Positions 57,947-64,000 of a stretch of DNA of 64,000 bases are shown in pieces (the stretch's first letter is position 1; each line of letters starts with the position of its first letter). The notes beneath the pieces were generated by a model, which saw only the letters and a program-made list of their open reading frames with translations, made no database searches and was not told the DNA's origin. Position numbers and translations under genes: made by a program. The stretch covers positions 654,923-718,922 of the forward strand of contig CM041204.1 in NCBI GenBank assembly GCA_023078555.1. Direction: 5' to 3'. Origin of the DNA: Ulva prolifera. Taxonomy: Eukaryota; Chlorophyta; Ulvophyceae; Ulvales; Ulvaceae.

Positions 57947-60253
57947 TTAAACATCGTAATCAAAACGTACCCGTGTAACTGACCTACCAATAGAGGGAGA
58001 TGTACTTCGCCCAAGGGTTGCCTGCAAACGTGCTGCTGCTGCTGCTGCGTCAAGCTGCATCACAGCCACTTTACCTGCCGCATCGCGAGCAGCACCGGCC
58101 CCAACAAATACCTGCTCTAGAATCCCTTCCATCTGAGGGTCGTGCACTGAATGGAAGGCCGGCGAAAAGCAGGCGGATTCAACAGCCACAGGTGATGCTT
58201 CGGTGCCACCGCGGCGATCATCAAACATTATCCGCTCATTGTGACCGTTCCCGCGGACTATGTCGTCAGCCCCGGCCACCGATGCCGCCTGTGGTTCGTC
58301 TGTATGCAGCATGGCGCCATCTCGGGGAGGCGGGCTGGGCATCCGGCGCTTCCGGCCGCCATGGTGGCGCCCCTGCGATGTGCTGGCCGCCTTTGAGGTG
58401 GTGCCTGGAGGTGATTCGACAGCAGCAGGGTCCGCTCGACTCTGGCCCAGGCCTGTCTTCTTGCCCGTGCCGTCCGCAGCATCAGCTCCGCTCTTGCCGC
58501 TGATGCCCTGGGGCATCACTGCATCACCTGTAGCTTCATCCGCCTCATCATGTCCCAGGCCAGGCACGCTTTGCCCCGCCTCGCCCTCAGACATCTCAGC
58601 ACTCACTGGAAGGTGACCGCCGAGGCCCGGTGTATGCATGCCATGCCTCTGGGGCTCAGGCGTGGAGTCACGCATCTCAGCATCTACTGCAGTGCAGGCG
58701 TGCGGAGCTCGGGGACATAAGGCGTGCTCCGTGAGCAGTGGCTGGGAGGGGGGCGAGACCCAATGCATGGGCACCAGAGGTGTGTCACGTCCGTCTGCGA
58801 GAGCCCCCGAGGCCCTTAGTGGTGGCCGGAAAGGGGGCGAGGCATATTGCATGGGCACCGCAGGTGTGTCACGTCCGTCTGCGAGAGCCCCCGAGGCCGC
58901 GACCTGAGCTTCTGATGCCGCAGCAGTCCGCAACCCCCCTTCGGATTCCGCACGTGTGGGCAATCTCGGGCTGACAGGCCCGGCACCCTGGTGCGGCGTG
59001 CTGGGTGTGCTGTGCTGTGCAACTGTTGGTAGCACTGCAGCGCTGATAGACTGCTCTTCTGGAGCCTGCGGCGAGACCTGCCGGCTTGACGTCGCGACGG
59101 GGCGCTTCTTCTTCGGAGAGTCCGCGCGCTGTGCTGTCGCAGCCTGAGGTGCGGAGCTGCCGGCATGGAGCCGTGCAGCGAGGTTCACATGGCGGAAGCG
59201 CTTGCGAGGCGTGGCAGCGGCCATTGGGCCGGCGGAGGCTGGCTTTGTGGCGGGCGTGGAGGTCGTGGTGGTGGGGACAGCGGCGGGTGCGGCACACGGA
59301 GGAGTGGCTACGGGGGCGGGGCTGCTCGAGGCCGGCACTGCAGCGGGAGGGTCCACGGTCGATGCGGCTGCTGCAATGGCAGCGCGGGCGGAGGATGGCA
59401 TGTCCGAAAGACTTGTGGATGTTGCGCGCGCTGGTGGGGACTTGTTTGCATCAAACAGGGTCTCTGCTGGAGGTGGCTGCGGTGGGCCCGACACGCCTAC
59501 AGCATCCGGACTGACGCTCCTGGAGTCAGCTCCGTCATGCATTGACATCGCGTGTGCTGCACTTTCAACATGATCTGGCCTGCAGGGGGGGTCCACGATG
59601 GCCGCACGGCTGCTCATTGGCGTGTCTGCGTCCTCGCTGCGGTGGCTTCCACCCTGACATTCCTCCCTCAGGCGTTTCACTTCAGAGCGCAGGGCTCCCA
59701 TAGTCGCGTCGATGGCAGCGGCGTGCTTTGAGGCACACGCCTCTCGCGACCTACAATCCGCGGCCGCCGCGTTGCTCGTCGCGGCCGCCGCGGCACTCGC
59801 TGTCGCCGCCGCGGCGTACGCCTCGGCCTGCGCGGCGCTGTGTTTGGCCGCCGCTTCGCTGTCAGTGACGCGCTGCAAAGCAGTCGCCAACTGTACTTCG
59901 GTGGACTCTGCCTGCAAGCAGTACAGCTCAGCAGACCTCCGCTCCTGCTGCAGCTGTCGCTGCAGCTCGGCCGACTTCGCAGCTTCTGCGGTAGCCCTCC
60001 GCTCTTCCCTCTCCAACCGCTCCCTGAGGCGGGCATGCTGTGTAACAGATGTCTCGAGGTGGTGCTGGCTTGCGCATAGGGTACGCTGCAGTTGGGCGAG
60101 GGGGTCTACATCTGTCAAACCATGCATGCCCCCGGGTGTCAGCAGTGCGGCGTCGGCGCCGCTGCCTTGCCCCTCATAGCCACTCTGACATCCGCCGGGG
60201 GGCCTGGGGTCGTTGGCCTCAATGTCTTCGTTGTCGTGTTCAGGGAGGTGCAT
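57947..60253 (-). CDS. Large coiled-coil and disordered protein, 768 residues
   Basis: A single uninterrupted minus-strand frame from ATG at 60253. Residues about 50-200 form a heptad-rich coiled coil (LQRTLCASQHHLETSVTQH, RLRERLEREERRATAEA, ELQRQLQQERRSAEL) followed by an alanine-rich helix and SEVKRLREECQGG. The remainder is Pro/Ser/Ala-rich and predicted disordered, with basic patches (KRFRH, KKKRP, GRKRRMPSPP) that could be nuclear localisation signals. Two copies of a 28-residue repeat (SGALADGRDTP...VPM) lie in the middle. The last 60 residues regain order (MEGILEQVFVGAGAARDAAG). A scaffold or chromatin-associated role is only a guess. The long single frame and matching composition support it as real. 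Confidence 0.6.
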   Translation of the reverse strand: MHLPEHDNEDIEANDPRPPGGCQSGYEGQGSGADAALLTPGGMHGLTDVDPLAQLQRTLCASQHHLETSVTQHARLRERLEREERRATAEAAKSAELQRQLQQERRSAELYCLQAESTEVQLATALQRVTDSEAAAKHSAAQAEAYAAAATASAAAAATSNAAAADCRSREACASKHAAAIDATMGALRSEVKRLREECQGGSHRSEDADTPMSSRAAIVDPPCRPDHVESAAHAMSMHDGADSRSVSPDAVGVSGPPQPPPAETLFDANKSPPARATSTSLSDMPSSARAAIAAAASTVDPPAAVPASSSPAPVATPPCAAPAAVPTTTTSTPATKPASAGPMAAATPRKRFRHVNLAARLHAGSSAPQAATAQRADSPKKKRPVATSSRQVSPQAPEEQSISAAVLPTVAQHSTPSTPHQGAGPVSPRLPTRAESEGGLRTAAASEAQVAASGALADGRDTPAVPMQYASPPFRPPLRASGALADGRDTPLVPMHWVSPPSQPLLTEHALCPRAPHACTAVDAEMRDSTPEPQRHGMHTPGLGGHLPVSAEMSEGEAGQSVPGLGHDEADEATGDAVMPQGISGKSGADAADGTGKKTGLGQSRADPAAVESPPGTTSKAASTSQGRHHGGRKRRMPSPPPRDGAMLHTDEPQAASVAGADDIVRGNGHNERIMFDDRRGGTEASPVAVESACFSPAFHSVHDPQMEGILEQVFVGAGAARDAAGKVAVMQLDAAAAAARLQATLGRSTSPSIGRSVTRVRFDYDV
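58745..58906. repeat. 84-bp tandem duplication within a coding region
   Basis: Two units offset by 84 bp share TGTGTCACGTCCGTCTGCGA (at 58781 and 58865) and flanking GGGGGCGAG and ATGCATGGGCACC blocks. The period is 28 codons, keeping frame in the 57947-60253 protein. Confidence 0.85.
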
Positions 60254-60562
60254 GGGCTGGTCCTGCCGCAGGGCTTCGTCTGCACTGCAGCTGTCTGGTC
60301 ATGGACGGGGGGGCTCGGCACTGCTGCCTGTGGTCCAGGGTGATCACTGGAAGGTGAGGCAGCCGCAGCAGATGTGTGTTGTGGCGCTCCAGCACAGTGT
60401 GTGGTGGTGCATGTACTCTGGCTGCGGATTGTGCAGACTGATGTCGCACAACTAACATCTTTTCTAGAGACGAGGCACGATGGGAGGTGCTGTAGATGCT
60501 CTGCATACACCACTAGCTGTCCTGTGCTGTCCTGGACAGATCAGCTGAACTTGATGCTGAGG

Positions 60563-60607
60563 TCAGGTGGAAAGCTTTCAGGTCGAAAGCTTTCAGGTGG
60601 AAAGCTT
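60563..60607. repeat. 15-bp tandem repeat, three units
   Basis: Units TCAGGTGGAAAGCTT, TCAGGTCGAAAGCTT and TCAGGTGGAAAGCTT run back to back at 60563, 60578 and 60593. They lie upstream of the 57947-60253 gene and have no evident coding role. Confidence 0.9.
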
Positions 60608-62975
60608 TCCTCTTCAATGCACTGGCTGATGCTGCTTCCATGACAGTCGCGGACACAACACGACACGTTTCGGCCTTGCCTTGTTCTGTGTTCAAATGTA
60701 CGATGCCGCGTCGATGCGTAATGGCATACTACTAATATGTGAGGCTGCAGGGTCGACCACGCGTGCGCGTTCTGATTGCATACACTTTCGGCAGCGCAGC
60801 CTTTGCGGCCTGCAAGAGATTACTCACACTGCACACCTATCAAACATGCGGCAGCAGCCCCGCAGAGATGCAATTTGGTTGTTGCATCACGCTGCCACGT
60901 AAGGATTTTCAGCTGCCGCTGGCACTTGGAGATGATCCACGGCCAGAATGCGCGACCCAACGGCAACGAGTGCAACGAATGCATGCCATATGGCCGGTGC
61001 TATCGTTACTTATACAACATCTAGCAAGACGATGCTCCAGCAGTAGCCGTCGTGGGCAGCAACAGTGCGTTTTGTGGTACCAGCTGGTCTCGGGAAGTAC
61101 GCAGATCGGCTTGATGTTGACAGTGCTCATGCAAGCGATCTGTGAGCAGGCCTTCACCAGTTTCTACAAATCGACATACACGCACTGACGTCCAGGACAA
61201 TTCAAACAGGCACAGAGCACAGCATACGCACCATGCTCTAAATCGAGCATTGGAGTTGCTCCGCCGAGCCTCAGACGTGTCGAACCGGCCGCGGATGATC
61301 GGAAGGAGCCCTTGCAGCGCTCATCAACCTCGCTGCATCAAACGTATAATGCAATGCCGGTAATATATATGTGCGCCGGGAATGTCTACATCTTGCTATG
61401 CTCTTGCCTGTGTAATGATTAAATTTGCAATACGGCCTTGCACGGATTTGCACATGTGTACTATCTGAGGCATCTGTGTGCAAGTGTGTCTGCAGCGCAA
61501 CCATGCATGCGCTGCGAGCCCACAACACCGACTTTCTGCTAGAGAAAACATGCTTCCGGTCACCTGTAGGAAACCTGTAGGAAACCTGCCTGTTTTAGGC
61601 AATTCACCCCTACACCGTTGCCGTTCGAGCCTGCCGTGTGTATGTGCTGGCGCGATCAAATGGCTGACTGCGTTCAACTGCAGGTGGACCTCAGACGGCC
61701 CCCGAGGAGACCATTTTGCCCAGAGTGTTTCGTACGTACACACATACTTATGATCTATAAATTATCAATATTGGAGATGAGCTAGAAGGTGGTCATGAAC
61801 CTGTATCGCTTTCACGACTGTGGCATACTGTGGCATAATGGCAGTCTCATCCGCTCGAGCTCGTGGCAATGCGGAGAGAGTATGCGGTCACCGCGGAAGC
61901 TAGCGCTTTGCAAATAGGTGATAGGATGCTGCAGTCCTGGATATTGCATCTTCTGGCGCCTGCTGCTTCACCGGTACGTCGCTCGGACGCGCATCGTTGG
62001 CCATGGTACGATTGGTGCGCCTGCCTAAATGGCCATCGGGTGATCGGTGCAAACGTGACGTATCACATCGAGCAATAATATTTGGAATGATCTGATCTGA
62101 GCCAGCTCAATAGCATGCACACCCACACACATAGAGTGTATGCGTCGGTAGGATGAGGCAGACTGTGACTGTGTTTGTGCACATGAAAACTGCAAATGAT
62201 GTAGCTGGAAGGATCGTAACATACGCTGAACGCTGTGGTCTGGTAATTCTGAATGCCCCCATCTGAGCTAGTTTGCACACCTGCTGAGAAGGCAGCACAT
62301 GACCCGAGTGAAAGGCAGCTACAACGCAACAGCGACTCACAATCGATCGAATGAGCATCTCTCAGTATTCCGCTGACAGCATGAGGTGAGACAGCGGACT
62401 CTTGGCAGCTGCACTGGTATGCAATTGTCGGGTTTGTCACAGTCCTTTCTGATGCACCATCCATCGTCTACACGATGCAGAGATGCACTGCATGATGAAG
62501 ATGTTATGCCTCTACCTTCCAGGCTTGCGGCCAGGCACATACCTGACGTTGTGGTCCGCCTGGGATTTGATTCACATGATGATGCGGGAATCAAGGGCGT
62601 GTCGCCTTGGTGGAGAGTTTGCTCAGTGCAACAGAGTGCTGTGCTTGGGGGGTGGTTTGCGGACTTCCCTTGTCAGCTGGTGCATGGCTGCATGCCCAAT
62701 ACGTCTCGTGTGTCACTGAAACACCCTGTTCACAACGCTGAAAACCTCCAAACATGCGTATAGTGGAGCCCAGAGTCTATCTATGTCGCTGAGCCTTGTG
62801 CAGCATCTCCACCGGCATGCCAGCCTCACTGGTGCTGGCCACTGAGCGCATGCCACCCACACACACCACGTTCTCACCCCGCAGTCTCACACACTGCAAT
62901 AGGAGCATAGACATCGCAGCAGGTGCAGCCACACCCCTCAGCATGCGCCCTGGGCATTGGGCGCGGCCGGCTTGG
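60608..62975. other. Gene-poor 2.4-kb region
   Basis: Lower GC than the neighbouring coding blocks. It contains an 11-bp direct repeat (CTGTAGGAAAC) near 61564-61586 but no recognisable gene, RNA or mobile element. Confidence 0.4.
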
Positions 62976-63232
62976 TCCCACGGGTTGAGGACGGTACAAC
63001 AGCTACCCCCTCCTTTTCAGGAAATCGTTGGTTTGATTCTGCGTGCGCTTTGGGGAATCAAAACGGCCGTGCATGACCACGTGGCTTAGCACAGGAGGAG
63101 GCCCTGTGAGATGCGTACGGCCGGCTGAGGGGGGTTTCCAGATGGTTTGCCCCTTCGGCATTTGTCGTCCCGTTCAATCGGAGTTGTGAGTGTCCTCTTC
63201 ATGATACCGCTCAGTCAATTCAGGTTTACTCG
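62976..63232 (+). mobile_element. tRNA-derived SINE, full-length copy 3
   Basis: Shares head (GGGTTGAGGACGGTACAACAG), the region of the B-box (here GGTTTGATTCT, one change from the other copies), GCTTAGCACAGGAGGAGGCC, CCCTTCGGCAT and the 3' GCTCAGTCAATTCAGG block; the TTTAC tail is eroded to a single TTTACTC. It is the most diverged of the three full-length copies. Confidence 0.85.
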
Positions 63233-63394
63233 ACACATCTTTTAGGCAAACAACATGTTGCCCCGGCAACGGCACTCGGCAGCATTGCAGGGGACACTCT
63301 TCACACCCCTCTGGCTGCGCACACACACTTGTATGGTGTCCTATCAGACGCGACGTCGCACGCTTGGTACAGTTCAGAATGCAGCGCACGGTTC

Positions 63395-64000
63395 TCATGC
63401 GTGTTCCTGCATATCTGGAAAATGCATTTGCAGCCGACGTCGTCGCGAAGGGCCGTTGCTGGGCAAGTTGGCGGGTTCCCTGTAGGTACATCGAGGGTGC
63501 GTGCTGCAATTTGCTAAGCGGTGCCAGTCGATGTACATCGCAAAGGTGTCGGGCTGAGGGGGATGTCTGCCGAAGCAAGGTTGCTGTGGTAGGATGCATG
63601 GCATGGGCGAGGTGGCTTCTGCTTCACTATCAACTGAAGAGAGCACCTGCGCAGTGTGCACGAGGTGAACCTGAATAGCACTACACCTGGCATCACCCCT
63701 GTCGAGTGGCAAATTCGGAAATGCAACCATTGCGATACAATTACAGAATGGCCCGTTCCAGCATCATGTATTGTTTGCCCAAACTTTATTGGTGCTTCGG
63801 TTCGACGGGAATTCCACGCAAATATCCCACCGCGTCATGAATGCTCATCAGAGGTTCCGCTCCACCCGCAACGGCAGAATGCGGTCCGCCATCCCTAAGA
63901 GCAGATTACGCCGCTTGGAACACCCCTCCCAGATCATATCTCCCGTCTCCCAGTCAGCTGTCAACCGTGCCGCCACCTCCGGCTTCCACTGCAGCCTCTT
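63395..64000 (-). CDS. Unrecognised tandem-family gene, copy P3, cut by the window end
   Basis: At 63905-64000 the minus strand encodes the same segment as P2 (RLTADWETGDMIWEG preceded by W-x-PEVAA). At about 63570-63840 it encodes the second conserved segment (MTRWDICVEF, FPNLPLDRGDARCSAIQ, SSVDSEAEATSPMPC). Frame interruptions around 63.75-63.90 kb suggest that this copy is also degenerate or that introns lie there. The 5' part is outside the window. Confidence 0.5.

Noticed and set aside
60739-61188. 149-residue plus-strand frame
   Set aside because: Unstructured composition, no recognisable domain or supporting splice sites.

Overview
Nuclear DNA of a eukaryotic microalga or related protist, most likely a green alga. 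The genes are GC-rich and split by GT-AG introns. The best-conserved proteins (a plant-type mitochondrial ribosomal protein mS23, an Mpv17/PMP22-family membrane protein and two Y-family DNA polymerase cores) are eukaryotic. The window also has tRNA-derived SINEs, long G/C homopolymers and a very high density of GCATGC. There are no bacterial operons or Shine-Dalgarno spacing. The species cannot be named from the sequence alone.

Layout. 0.4-24.3 kb is a cluster of five leucine-rich-repeat (LRR) genes. Copies A (411-5534, minus) and B (6730-11116, minus) are a tandem segmental duplication encoding an N-terminal Skp1/BTB-like segment and a large C-terminal LRR exon. B is open; A has a nonsense codon, a frameshift and an inserted 1418-bp terminal-inverted-repeat transposon. 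Gene C (about 12.1-14.0 kb, plus) is an LRR gene interrupted in an exon by a SINE. D (15335-18300, minus) and E (21009-24319, minus) are a second paralogous pair with an unrecognised N-terminal domain followed by LRRs. 24.4-29.5 kb is gene-poor. 29.5-36.1 kb holds three compact housekeeping-type genes: Mpv17 family, mS23 and an unrecognised gene divergent from mS23. 36.3-38.4 kb holds parts of a Sel1-repeat gene. 40.5-51.0 kb is one long minus-strand gene model whose exons keep phase across two complete Y-family polymerase cores, the first iota-like and the second eta-like, joined by a disordered linker of roughly 800 residues. 52.3-64 kb holds a tandem family of unrecognised genes (three copies, the last cut by the window end), a 96-bp minisatellite, two long low-complexity or coiled-coil proteins and two full-length SINEs.

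The strongest unusual signals are the double Y-family polymerase, the poly-C tracts lying 5-13 nt inside introns just after 5' splice sites in three LRR genes, the recurrent GCATGCAG at 3' splice sites, the SINE family with one exon-disrupting copy, and the transposon whose empty site survives in the paralogous gene. Splice sites were read by eye; exact exon limits are model calls, not transcript data.
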